A stretch of DNA of 61,719 nucleotides from REEB426 sp964551975 (GTDB taxonomy: Bacteria; Actinomycetota; Actinomycetes; S36-B12), in NCBI GenBank assembly GCA_964551975.1, contig CAZKFI010000004.1:1-61719 (forward strand), in the 5' to 3' direction. The position numbers and the translations under genes are program-made. The notes under the pieces were generated by a model. It ran no database searches. It was not told where the DNA came from and was given only the letters and a program-made list of their open reading frames with translations. This document shows, piece by piece, positions 16,562 to 24,637 of this stretch (positions are counted from its first letter, which is position 1; every line of letters starts with the position of its first letter).

Positions 16562-16566
16562 GGTGC

Positions 16567-17250
16567 ATGGTCTCCTTCGAGAATCTTTTCCGCCGTTCCG
16601 TCCCGACACAGCTCGTGCCAGCCCAGGACGCTCTGCCGGGACGCGCTCAGCCGGTCTTCCAGGTTCCTGCGATGAACGTGGTCCTGGGTTCCCCGCTGCT
16701 GGGCCCCTGGTCGACGGACAGCGAGGTCCTCTACCTCGGCATGGGCTGCTTCTGGGGTGCTGAGGAGTTGTACTGGAGTATTCCGGGGGTGGTTGGTACG
16801 TCCGTCGGCTACCTCGGTGGGTTCACGCCCTACCCCACCTACGAGGAGGTCTGCACAGGCCGGACCGGACACGCCGAGGTCGTCTGTGTTGCATACCAAC
16901 CCAGCCAGGTCGCGACACTGGAAATTCTGCGAGTCTTCTGGGAGCACCATGATCCGACGCAGGGGAACCGCCAGGGTAATGACATCGGCACGCAGTACCG
17001 CAGCGCCATCTTCACTACGAACGACGATCAACTGGCGATTGCGCTTCGTACGCGAGATGCCTTCGAAGCAACACTGCGCACGGCTGGTCTCCCAGCGATC
17101 ACCACGCAGATTGAACCCCTAGGCGAGCAGGTCTACTACCCGGCTGAGGACTACCACCAGCAGTACCTGCACAAGGTGCCGCACGGTTACCGGTGCCATG
17201 CAACAACCGGTATGCGGCTTCCTGAATTGCTCGGCAGTACGACGGAATGA
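16567..17250 (+). CDS. msrA: Peptide methionine-S-sulfoxide reductase
   Basis: MsrA reduces methionine-S-sulfoxide in proteins and free Met. The 227-residue protein has the catalytic GCFWG (Cys 61), the substrate-pocket Glu/Tyr regions (YPTYEEVCTGRTGHAE, GNDIGTQYRS) and the terminal YHQQYL followed by a Cys that could resolve the disulfide. The first 50 residues are an extension typical of actinobacterial MsrA. It starts back-to-back with metB, so methionine synthesis and repair genes share one promoter point. Confidence 0.95.
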   Translation: MVSFENLFRRSVPTQLVPAQDALPGRAQPVFQVPAMNVVLGSPLLGPWSTDSEVLYLGMGCFWGAEELYWSIPGVVGTSVGYLGGFTPYPTYEEVCTGRTGHAEVVCVAYQPSQVATLEILRVFWEHHDPTQGNRQGNDIGTQYRSAIFTTNDDQLAIALRTRDAFEATLRTAGLPAITTQIEPLGEQVYYPAEDYHQQYLHKVPHGYRCHATTGMRLPELLGSTTE

Positions 17251-17258
17251 ATCCAGGG

Positions 17259-18638
17259 CTACCTGGACAGGTACCCCAAGACATCCTGACGAGTGACGAC
17301 ACCGCACGGGTTACCCCCGTCGACTACGACCACCGCATCGGCGTCCTGTAGTGCGTCCATGGCTGCCTGGACCGGCTCGCCCGCACCTACCAGGGGTAGT
17401 GCCGGTGACATGTGGGCGTCGACACGGTCCGCGAGTTGTGCGCGCCCGGTGAACAGCGCCTGGAGCAAGTCGCGCTCGATGACTGAGCCAACGATCTCAG
17501 CGGTCTTGACTGGCGGTTCAGCACGCACCACCGGCATCTGGGAGATCCCGAACTCGCGCAGGATGGCGATCGCATCGCGCACCGTCTCGGTGGGGTGAGT
17601 GTGCACCAACTCAGGCAGAGCTGCGCTCTTGCCACGCAGTACCTCACCAACCGTGCGGTCGGTCTCAGCGGCCAGGAAGCCGTAGGAGGCAAGCCATTCA
17701 TCGTTGAAAACCTTCGACAGGTAGCCGCGCCCACTATCGGGGAGCAGGACCACAACCACGTCATCTGGTCCGGCCTTGGCGGCAACCTCGACGGCCGCCA
17801 CGGTTGCCATGCCGCATGAACCGCCGACCAGGAGTCCCTCTTCCCGCGCTAGGCGTCGTGTCATGGCGAAGGCATCACGATCGGAGACCGCGATGATCTC
17901 GTCACAGATCGTGGGGTCGTAGGCGGTGGGCCAGAAGTCCTCACCGACGCCTTCCACGAGGTAGGGACGACCCGTTCCCCCGGAATAGACAGAGCCGACC
18001 GGGTCGGCACCAATGACTCGAACTCGACCCCCGCTGACCTCCTTGAGGTATCGACCAGTACCGCTGATGGTGCCGCCGGTACCAACGCCTGCGATGAAGT
18101 GGGTGATGCGGCCCTCGGTTTGCTCCCACAACTCAGGCCCGGTGCTGGCGTAGTGCGATGCGGGGTTATTCGGATTGGAGTACTGATCAGGCTTCCAGCC
18201 ACCGGGGGTTTCCCTAGCAAGGCGATCAGACACCGAGTAATAGGAACGGGGATCTTCCGGGTCTACGGCAGTCGGGCAGACGACGACCTCCGCGCCATAC
18301 GCACGCAGCACATTGCGCTTGTCCTCACTGACCTTGTCTGGGCAGACGAAGATGCAGTGGTACCCGCGCTGCTGGGCCACGAGAGCCAGACCTACGCCGG
18401 TGTTGCCGCTCGTGGGTTCGACGATCGTGCCACCGGGCTTCAGCGCACCGGACCGCTCCGCCTCGTCGATCATCCGCACGGCAATGCGATCCTTTACTGA
18501 GCCACCCGGGTTGAAGTACTCCACCTTCGCCAACACCAGGGGCCCTGGCTCAGGGACCTCGGGCCGAGTGACATGCCTGAGGCGGACAAGCGGCGTACCG
18601 CCGATGAGTTGAATAACGGATTCGGCATAGGTGGCCAT
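17259..18638 (-). CDS. cbs: Cystathionine beta-synthase with CBS domain pair
   Basis: Condenses serine and homocysteine to cystathionine with PLP. Residues 1-330 form the fold type II PLP domain: K49 in PGGSVKDR binds PLP, EPTSGNTG contacts the substrate, and AGVGTGGTISGTG binds the phosphate. Residues about 345-459 form two CBS motifs that may bind S-adenosylmethionine or nucleotides. Length (459) equals the mycobacterial Cbs type. Together with the metB-family enzyme it would complete reverse transsulfuration to cysteine. Confidence 0.94.
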   Translation of the reverse strand: MATYAESVIQLIGGTPLVRLRHVTRPEVPEPGPLVLAKVEYFNPGGSVKDRIAVRMIDEAERSGALKPGGTIVEPTSGNTGVGLALVAQQRGYHCIFVCPDKVSEDKRNVLRAYGAEVVVCPTAVDPEDPRSYYSVSDRLARETPGGWKPDQYSNPNNPASHYASTGPELWEQTEGRITHFIAGVGTGGTISGTGRYLKEVSGGRVRVIGADPVGSVYSGGTGRPYLVEGVGEDFWPTAYDPTICDEIIAVSDRDAFAMTRRLAREEGLLVGGSCGMATVAAVEVAAKAGPDDVVVVLLPDSGRGYLSKVFNDEWLASYGFLAAETDRTVGEVLRGKSAALPELVHTHPTETVRDAIAILREFGISQMPVVRAEPPVKTAEIVGSVIERDLLQALFTGRAQLADRVDAHMSPALPLVGAGEPVQAAMDALQDADAVVVVDGGNPCGVVTRQDVLGYLSR

Positions 18639-18643
18639 GGCTC

Positions 18644-18650
18644 TATTCTC
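18644..18650. promoter_or_regulatory. Overlapping divergent -10 elements of cbs and the MBL gene
   Basis: TATTCT (18644-18649, plus) lies six bases before ATG 18656, and GAGAAT (minus, 18650-18645) lies six bases before the cbs ATG 18638. The spacer is again exactly 17 bases, the same geometry as metB/msrA; the cbs hexamer lacks the first T. Confidence 0.5.
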
Positions 18651-18655
18651 CCCCT

Positions 18656-19375
18656 ATGGCCGATGCTGCCGTACAGCTTGCTCCGGGAATCTTGCGAATT
18701 CCCACATTCGGGGATGCGATCAACTCGTTTGCCTTTCTGGAAGACGATGACTCAGTCACCCTGATCGACTGTGGGGTGAAGCGTGCCCCCGCCCGCATCC
18801 AACGCGCCCTGGCCTCCGTAGGAAAACACCCAAGGGACGTGCAGCGCATCATCCTCACGCATGCACATAGTGATCACGCCGGTGGGGCGGCAGCAGTCAC
18901 CCAGGCCAGTAGCGCTGAAGGCGTATTCGTCCATCAGGCCGAGGAGGCGTACATCAGCTCCGGGCAACGTCCACCACTGGACGGCAGTTCAGGCTCCGGA
19001 CGCATCTTCGCCCGGGTGAACAAGGGTGGCTTCACGCCTATTCCAGTCGCCGGGACGCTGCAGGAAGGGCAGGTCCTTTCCGTTGCCGGAGGCCTCCAAG
19101 TCATTCACACCCCTGGCCACACACCTGGCCATATCTCGCTGCTACACCAAGGTTCCGGTGTTCTCATCACCGGGGATTCCATCTTCAACATCACCAGTCG
19201 CATGACTTGGTCGCTCGCAGCGTTCTGTACTGATGCGGCTCAGTCACGCCAGACAGCGGAAAAGTTCGCCGATCTGGATTTCACGACGGCGGCCTTCACG
19301 CACGGCCCAGAGATCCGCGATCGGGGTCGCGAAGCGATTCGTAGCTTCCTGACACGTAAGGCCCGTGGCTCCTGA
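18656..19375 (+). CDS. MBL-fold metallo-hydrolase
   Basis: 239 residues with the metallo-beta-lactamase fold. The metal motif is HAHSDHAGG; further ligands are the His in HTPGHTPGH, the Asp in ITGDSIFN and the His in FTHGPE. The HxHxDH motif shows a two-zinc (or iron/zinc) hydrolase such as a glyoxalase II-like thioesterase or lactonase, but the substrate is not identifiable. A small unknown gene overlaps its 3' end by 11 bases. Confidence 0.88.
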   Translation: MADAAVQLAPGILRIPTFGDAINSFAFLEDDDSVTLIDCGVKRAPARIQRALASVGKHPRDVQRIILTHAHSDHAGGAAAVTQASSAEGVFVHQAEEAYISSGQRPPLDGSSGSGRIFARVNKGGFTPIPVAGTLQEGQVLSVAGGLQVIHTPGHTPGHISLLHQGSGVLITGDSIFNITSRMTWSLAAFCTDAAQSRQTAEKFADLDFTTAAFTHGPEIRDRGREAIRSFLTRKARGS

Positions 19376-19706
19376 GTCCGCTCAGCGCGATGCTCCCGGC
19401 GAACTCGAGATGGTCCTGGACCGGCTGGTGGAGCGCCTGGGTTTGATACCTGAGCGTCACTGGGTCACCGCTTACCAGGCAGTGGCCCCGGCGATGCAGG
19501 AACTTCGCCTATTGAGTATCGAACTTGGCGACGCTGGTCCCGACGAGATTCCGGTGATCGCAGCACGGGCAGTGGGTGCTCAGTTGTCAGTGATTGGGCG
19601 AGACTTCCTGCGTACTGCCGCTTGTTGTCCTGACGAAACAACGCGCCAGGCCGCACGAGCAAGGGCGCTGAGCGCACTGAAGCGTGCGCGCAGCGCCCTG
19701 CCGTAG
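19365..19706 (+). CDS. Small helical protein, unknown
   Basis: 113 residues, predicted mostly alpha-helical and rich in Ala, Arg and Leu, with a central Trp (ERHWVTAYQAV) and a Cys pair (TAACCPDE) that could bind metal or form a disulfide. No signal peptide or membrane segment. GTG at 19365 overlaps the MBL gene by 11 bases, which suggests coupling. I recognise no family; it is probably an actinobacterial lineage-specific protein. Confidence 0.55.
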   Translation: MAPESAQRDAPGELEMVLDRLVERLGLIPERHWVTAYQAVAPAMQELRLLSIELGDAGPDEIPVIAARAVGAQLSVIGRDFLRTAACCPDETTRQAARARALSALKRARSALP

Positions 19707-19720
19707 GACGTGCGGGACTG

Positions 19721-20590
19721 CTAGTCCCTGGAGAAGATCGCCAGCAGGCGTAGGAACTCCAGGTAGATCCAGACCAGGGTTACGGTCAACCCGAAGGCCA
19801 TGCGCCAGGACTCACGCTCAGGTGCGCCCATGGCAATGCCCTGCTTGATGGCCTCAAAGTCCAGCATGAGGAAGAACGAGGCGATCAAAACGCCGAACAC
19901 GCAGATCAGCAGGCCAATGCCGTCTACTCCGTAGAAGCCCCAGCCACCACCGACGCCGAAGATCGCGGCAACGAAGGAGGCCAAACCGATCACCAGATAG
20001 GAGATGGCCGCCACCATCAAGATGGTGACGAACTTCTTGTTGACCTTGACGATGCCCGTCACGAACAGGACCAGCATCACGCCGAAGGTCACCATGGTGG
20101 CCATCACGGCCTGGAGCACGATGCCCTGGTAGTCAGAGCCCAGCGCGTACTGGTTGTACCAGTTGCTGATCGCTCCGAGCACGAGTCCCTCAAAGACTGC
20201 GTAGAGCAGGATCAGGGGCGGCGACACCTTCTTCTTCAGGGCATTCACGAAGCCCAGGACGGTGGCCACGATCAGGCTGGGGAGCAGAATCCATGGCATC
20301 GCGTAGGCGAGGTTCCAGCCGACCACTGCGAAAGCAACGACTACGGCGAACACCACCATCGTCTTCACGATCACGTCATTGAGGGTGAGGCGAAGACCTG
20401 CCCCCGCGGTGATCGTCTCGAATGCTTGGTCGCCCGGGGTTGGCGGTTGCCCAGGTGCAGGCTTCAGCGTCTGTGTCGCGGCCGCGCCTCCGGAGGCCTG
20501 GGCATAAGCGTTAACGCCTTCGTCGTACGCGAAACCACCCTTGCTGGCTGGCTTTTCGTACCGGGTCAGGATGGGGTTATTTGATTGCAT
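19721..20590 (-). CDS. Bax inhibitor-1 / YccA-like membrane protein
   Basis: 289 residues: a polar N-terminal 75 residues, then seven hydrophobic segments with the family pattern ending LDFEAIKQGI-AMGAPERESWRMAFGL and a C-terminal LEFLRLLAIF. The TMBIM/BI-1 family forms pH-sensitive calcium leak channels in well-studied members; the bacterial role is unclear. It is transcribed alone, convergent with the preceding genes, from a promoter close to the ATG. Confidence 0.9.
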   Translation of the reverse strand: MQSNNPILTRYEKPASKGGFAYDEGVNAYAQASGGAAATQTLKPAPGQPPTPGDQAFETITAGAGLRLTLNDVIVKTMVVFAVVVAFAVVGWNLAYAMPWILLPSLIVATVLGFVNALKKKVSPPLILLYAVFEGLVLGAISNWYNQYALGSDYQGIVLQAVMATMVTFGVMLVLFVTGIVKVNKKFVTILMVAAISYLVIGLASFVAAIFGVGGGWGFYGVDGIGLLICVFGVLIASFFLMLDFEAIKQGIAMGAPERESWRMAFGLTVTLVWIYLEFLRLLAIFSRD

Positions 20591-20596
20591 GTTTTC

Positions 20597-20625
20597 ACGT
20601 TAACCGATCCGGTGGAATTCGCCAA
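20597..20625 (-). promoter_or_regulatory. Promoter of the Bax-inhibitor-like gene (leaderless)
   Basis: On the minus strand TTGGCG (20625-20620), 17 bases, TAACGT (20602-20597), six bases, ATG at 20590. It is the best complete -35/-10 pair in the window. Confidence 0.55.
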
Positions 20626-20645
20626 GCGGTCTCGGGGTGAATTCA

Positions 20646-20721
20646 TGGTGCCCCTGGAGGGAGTCGAACCCTCACTGTGCCGGGTTTAAGCCGGGCGTCT
20701 CTGCCATTGGACTACAGGGGC
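20646..20721 (-). tRNA. tRNA with UAA anticodon and short variable loop
   Basis: A 76-nt cloverleaf including encoded CCA. The acceptor stem GCCCCTG/CAGGGGC and the T arm GAGGG-TTCGACT-CCCTC pair fully. The anticodon arm is CCCGG-CTTAAAC-CCGGC with a mismatch at 27-43; U33 is in place and 34-36 read UAA, which decodes UUA leucine. The variable loop is only ACAGT, whereas leucine tRNAs have a long variable arm. The D arm GTCCAATGGCAGAGAC resembles Gly/Gln/Glu tRNAs and pairs three of four bases. Its 5' end overlaps the stop of the glycosylase gene. Identity is unresolved. Confidence 0.8.
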
Positions 20722-21431
20722 TGCTGACCCGAAAGCTCCCGGGCCCGGGCCAGGACGGTATCAAGCATGTGTTCGGTGAGGCGTCCGGTAAAGGTGTTCT
20801 GTTGACTCGGGTGGTAGCTGCCCACCAGCGTGACGGTGCGATCCCCGAGGCGCACCGCTGCTTGGGCACCGTGACCGAACCGAGTTTTGGGCACCTGGCC
20901 TCCCGCGGCACGCAGCATTTTCAGGCTGGCTATCCAGGCCAGACCGCCTAGCGCCAGGACCACCCGGGTCGTTGACGCCACCAGTGACCACTCCTGCTGC
21001 AGCCAGTGGGCGCAGGCCGCGAACTCCTGGGGGGTAGGTGTGTTTCCCGGCGGTGCGCAGTGCACCGCCGCGGTGATGCGAACGCCGCGGAGTTGCTGAC
21101 CATCGGAACGATCAACCGAGGTGGGCAGGGCCGCCAGACCAACGCGATGCAGTGCCCCGAAGAGCCAATCTCCACTTCGATCGCCGGTGAACATACGCCC
21201 CGTTCGGTTGGCGCCATGTGCTGCCGGTGCCAGGCCAATGATGAGGATCGACGGGTGCTCGTCGCCGAACCCAGGCACCGGCCCACCCCAGTACTCCTGA
21301 TCTCGGTAGGCGGCTCGTCGCTCGCGGGCTGTCTGGCGACACCAGTCCACCAGACGCGGACAGGCCTGACATCGGCAGATCGCACCGTCCAGGTCCGCCA
21401 GGGTGCGTGCACGACCGGCGGCCCGGCTCAC
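20712..21431 (-). CDS. Uracil-DNA glycosylase, family 5 (UdgB-like)
   Basis: About 239 residues. N-terminal Cys residues (CRCQACP, then a fourth further on) should bind a 4Fe-4S cluster. The family 5 motif GLAPAAHGANRTGRMFTGDRSG lacks the catalytic Asp/Glu of other families, and the second motif is GSYHPSQQNTFTGRLT. Such enzymes remove uracil and also hypoxanthine or thymine from mismatches. I chose GTG 21431, one base after the hydrolase stop; the frame stays open further upstream but that part reads as a shadow of the hydrolase gene. The 3' end overlaps the tRNA by ten bases. Confidence 0.9.
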   Translation of the reverse strand: MSRAAGRARTLADLDGAICRCQACPRLVDWCRQTARERRAAYRDQEYWGGPVPGFGDEHPSILIIGLAPAAHGANRTGRMFTGDRSGDWLFGALHRVGLAALPTSVDRSDGQQLRGVRITAAVHCAPPGNTPTPQEFAACAHWLQQEWSLVASTTRVVLALGGLAWIASLKMLRAAGGQVPKTRFGHGAQAAVRLGDRTVTLVGSYHPSQQNTFTGRLTEHMLDTVLARARELSGQQPL

Positions 21432-21432
21432 C

Positions 21433-22116
21433 TCATCGACAGTGCTCGCCGAAGAACGCAAGTGTTCGCTCCCAGGCCAGTGCCGCCGCTTGGGCGTCGT
21501 ATACCTCGGGCCGATCGTCGTTGAAGAAGGCATGTTTGGTTCCGGGATAGTCGAAGACCTGGGCCTGCGCACCCGCGGCGCGGATCTGCTCGACCATTGC
21601 ATCGATGGTTGCACCCATCCTGGGTTCATCCTCCTGGGACTTATGCACGATGGCGGCCTTTCCCGCGTATGCCCCCCAGTTCGGCGCGTAGTCAGGCCAC
21701 GGTGTGGCCGGGTAGAACGCGCTGGCACAACGAATTCGCGGACTCACGGTGGGGGCAAGCAGTGCTAGACCGCCGCCCATGCAGAAACCCAGCACCCCGA
21801 TACTGCTGCCGATGACCTCGGTTCGGGCGGTGAGCCAGTCAGCGGCCGCGTCGAGGTCATTGGCTACCTGCTCGATCCGCAGGCCGAGCATGAGTTTGCC
21901 CGCTTCATCAGGTTCCAAGGTCTGCCTGCCGCGGTAGTGGTCAACCGCCAGGGCCACGAATCCGGCGTCAGCCAGCCGCATCACGACGTTCTCGATGTGC
22001 GGTACCAAACCCCACCATTCCTGAATGACGAGCACACCCGGACCCTGGCCCGATTCCGGGATGGCCATACTCGCGGCCACGGATTCACCGCGAATATCGA
22101 CCTGGGCGTTACGCAT
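21433..22116 (-). CDS. Dienelactone hydrolase family protein
   Basis: 227 residues of the alpha/beta-hydrolase fold. The catalytic triad fits the family: nucleophile Cys in GFCMGGGLA, an Asp in the region KSQEDEPR and the His in YPGTKHAFFND. GVLVIQEWWGLVPHIENV is the typical N-terminal part. Such proteins hydrolyse dienelactones in aromatic degradation, but most homologues have unknown substrates. The ATG at 22116 overlaps the LacI gene stop by eight bases, so it is probably in that operon. Confidence 0.9.
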   Translation of the reverse strand: MRNAQVDIRGESVAASMAIPESGQGPGVLVIQEWWGLVPHIENVVMRLADAGFVALAVDHYRGRQTLEPDEAGKLMLGLRIEQVANDLDAAADWLTARTEVIGSSIGVLGFCMGGGLALLAPTVSPRIRCASAFYPATPWPDYAPNWGAYAGKAAIVHKSQEDEPRMGATIDAMVEQIRAAGAQAQVFDYPGTKHAFFNDDRPEVYDAQAAALAWERTLAFFGEHCR

Positions 22117-23098
22117 GGCGCGAAGACGATCCACGAACGATGAGTGTGGTGGGAACACGGATGGACTCGGGCGGGCGCGAGCGACCATCTGCCAGCTGCT
22201 CAAGCATCCAGGTCGCGGCGATGCGACCGAGTTCGACTACGGGCTGGGCCACCGTAGTGAGTTCCAGGTAGCCGGACATGTCGTGACCGTCAATGCCCAC
22301 GAGGGCGATGTCCTGACCGGGAGAGAGCCCGTGGCGCCGCAGCGCCCGCATGGCACCGAAGGCCATCTCATCGGACATCGCGAAGACCGCCGTCGGCCGC
22401 GGCTGCGTCAGGAGCAACTGCTCCATCGCCAGCTCACCACCGTCGATGGTGAAGGCGCCATGGGCTTCCAGTTGTGGGCCGACCTCCAAACCCGCTTGAT
22501 CCATGGTCTGAAGAAACCCGGATCGCCGAGCATGGCTGGGTGTTGCTGGCCGAGCATCAGCACTACCGCTGATGAGTGCAATACATCGATGGCCTAACCC
22601 AATGAGGTGCTCGGTGGCGGTAACCGCTGCCTGCACATCGTCGATCATCACACTGGGTGCACCCTCGCACCAGGTACCGATCAGACTAGTTGGAAGCCCC
22701 AGATCAATGACTCGCTGCAGTTGCGGGTCCTCGGCCGGCACCGAGATTGCCAGAACTCCGTCCACCCGACCGCGTAGTCGAGCCGCGGAGATACCTGAGG
22801 TTGCCGTGCTGTGCAGCAGGAGATCGACTCCGGCATCCTGCAGTACCGACTCAACGCCGGAGAGCACCGTGGCGAAGAACCATCGCGAGACGGCAGGGGT
22901 GATAACAGCGACACTGCCAGTTCGCCCACTGGCCAGGCGGGATGCGCTGGGCGAGATGACGTAGTCCAGGTGCGTGGCGACCTCACGGACCCGCTGACGC
23001 GTTGCCTCATCCACATTGGGGAGCCCCCGGAGAGCGCGAGATACCGTCGCTGTCGACACACCTGCCGCAGCGGCGACGTCACGAATCGTGATGCTCAC
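22109..23098 (-). CDS. LacI-family transcriptional regulator
   Basis: 329 residues: an N-terminal helix-turn-helix (TIRDVAAAAGVSTATVSRALRG) and hinge helix, then a periplasmic-binding-protein-like effector domain with SGSADARPA and GIDGHDMSGYLELTTVAQP. It should bind a palindromic operator and respond to a sugar or nucleoside. No clear sugar gene lies beside it; the nearest coupled gene is the dienelactone hydrolase. GTG start at 23098. Confidence 0.92.
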   Translation of the reverse strand: MSITIRDVAAAAGVSTATVSRALRGLPNVDEATRQRVREVATHLDYVISPSASRLASGRTGSVAVITPAVSRWFFATVLSGVESVLQDAGVDLLLHSTATSGISAARLRGRVDGVLAISVPAEDPQLQRVIDLGLPTSLIGTWCEGAPSVMIDDVQAAVTATEHLIGLGHRCIALISGSADARPATPSHARRSGFLQTMDQAGLEVGPQLEAHGAFTIDGGELAMEQLLLTQPRPTAVFAMSDEMAFGAMRALRRHGLSPGQDIALVGIDGHDMSGYLELTTVAQPVVELGRIAATWMLEQLADGRSRPPESIRVPTTLIVRGSSSRHA

Positions 23099-23116
23099 CT
23101 GACCTCCGCGGTCAGT

Positions 23117-24052
23117 CTAGGTGGCTGCTGACCGACCCAATTCGGCGACGATGCCGTCCAGCAGATCGGTCTCGGAGGCGATGACGGCACCTGCCCCCAT
23201 CCCCGCGAGGGCCTCGACGAGGACCCAGGCGCCGCTGGTGATCACGTCAACACGACCGGGATGCATGTACGGCAAGGCGGCACGTTCATCCCTGGTCATG
23301 GCAGTAAGGGCCTCGGCAACCTGCACTGCCTCGTCAAATCCGACACGACCACCATGGATTCGTTCCTCGTCATAGCGATCAAGGCCCATGGCCATCGCGG
23401 CGACAGTGGTCACTGTCCCGGCAACCCCAATGACGACGCCCCCTTCAACCGCCGGGATGGTTGCCCGCACGGTGGGCATCAGGGCGCGGACATCATCACG
23501 GATCGCTGAGACTTCCGCGAACGTTGCGGGATTGGAGCGCAGATGACGCTCCGCGAGGCGCACGCAGCCGACATCGATGCTGATACTGCGCAGCGCACCA
23601 TCGCGGTGAGTCACGAACTCAGTCGATCCCCCACCGATGTCCACGACGACGGGGTGCTGGAGCACCACGTGTGCCTGCAGACCATCAACCGCGCCTGCGT
23701 ACGAAAGGCGTGCCTCTTCCGCTGCAGGGATGACTTCCGGACGTACACCAAGGCGCTGTAGGGCACCGTCGATCAGCGGGCTTGGGTCGCGCACATCACG
23801 GCTCGCTGAAGTTGCCACGAACCTCAGTTGCTGCACGCGGAATGTGCGGAGCTGGATCGCGAAGTCATCGACCGCCGACATTGTGCGCTCAACAGCCTCA
23901 GCCTTGAACTCACCCGTGCTATCAACCCCTTCACCCAGTCGAACAATGTGCATAGCACGTAGCAGGGTGCGTGGCGGCTGACCTGGCTGTACCTCAGCAA
24001 TCAGGAGTCGGATGGCATTGGTGCCGCAGTCGATCGCGGCGACGGTCGTCAT
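23117..24052 (-). CDS. ppx: Exopolyphosphatase / pppGpp phosphohydrolase (Ppx/GppA)
   Basis: 311 residues of the ASKHA ATPase-like fold: AAIDCGTNAIRLLIAE as phosphate 1 loop, VDIGGGSTEFV as phosphate 2 loop and GVAGTVTTVAAMAM near the C-terminal domain. Actinobacterial short Ppx proteins act on polyphosphate; some members bind (p)ppGpp. The ATG at 24052 overlaps the DUF501 stop by four bases, as in the mycobacterial eno-ftsB-DUF501-ppx2 order. Confidence 0.9.
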   Translation of the reverse strand: MTTVAAIDCGTNAIRLLIAEVQPGQPPRTLLRAMHIVRLGEGVDSTGEFKAEAVERTMSAVDDFAIQLRTFRVQQLRFVATSASRDVRDPSPLIDGALQRLGVRPEVIPAAEEARLSYAGAVDGLQAHVVLQHPVVVDIGGGSTEFVTHRDGALRSISIDVGCVRLAERHLRSNPATFAEVSAIRDDVRALMPTVRATIPAVEGGVVIGVAGTVTTVAAMAMGLDRYDEERIHGGRVGFDEAVQVAEALTAMTRDERAALPYMHPGRVDVITSGAWVLVEALAGMGAGAVIASETDLLDGIVAELGRSAAT

Positions 24053-24594
24053 TCGGGCAAGCCTTCGGCAACGGGTACTTCTTGGGCAGGCATCCAGCGC
24101 GCCGCGCAGGAGACCTGCTGCCACCAGGTGCCCAACCGCTCCAGAACCAGGTCACCGATCGGGTTCACCCCAGGCCCACAGGCCAGCGACTGTGCGACCA
24201 GTGCGTGCAGGCACTTGACTCTGTCCGGCATGCCTCCGGCACTCACGCTATCTATGGCATTGGGAACCGAACTGCCAGCACGTTGGGCTACCAGCCGCCG
24301 ATCAGCCAGGTAGCGCTCATGAGCTGCGCGGTAAGCCGCCTGCAGATCGGAATCCTGGAGCAGCTCCTGCAGCTCGCGCATCAGGCCGGTCCCCTCCAAC
24401 CGGCCGATGGCGGCAGAGAGCACCGGACAGGTGAGGTAGTAGGTCGTCGGGAAGGGAGCGCCATCAGGTAGCCGTGGCTCGGTAATGATCACGTCGGGTG
24501 CGCCGCATCCACAGCGATGCGTAACCTCGACGACCCCCCGAACATCCCGACCGAGCTGCAGGTGCACCATGCGCCGATCCACTTCCTGGAGCAT
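24049..24594 (-). CDS. DUF501 family protein
   Basis: 181 residues with the DUF501 signature: VTHRCGCGAPDVIITEPRL, then GAPFPTTYYLTCPVLSAAIGRLE, then GGMPDRVKCLHALVAQSLACG and a final NPIGD. The spaced Cys/His residues (HRCGC, TCP, KCLH) suggest a metal site, but the function is unknown. It lies between ftsB and ppx, as in most actinobacteria. Confidence 0.9.
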   Translation of the reverse strand: MLQEVDRRMVHLQLGRDVRGVVEVTHRCGCGAPDVIITEPRLPDGAPFPTTYYLTCPVLSAAIGRLEGTGLMRELQELLQDSDLQAAYRAAHERYLADRRLVAQRAGSSVPNAIDSVSAGGMPDRVKCLHALVAQSLACGPGVNPIGDLVLERLGTWWQQVSCAARWMPAQEVPVAEGLPE

Positions 24595-24637
24595 CAGCGA
24601 GTTCCAGTAGCCGAGCCGGGCAGAGCGCCCACGACGA

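Noticed and set aside
20637..20951. 104-residue plus-strand frame over the tRNA
   Set aside because: Antisense to the tRNA and the glycosylase gene; common artefact at tRNA loci.
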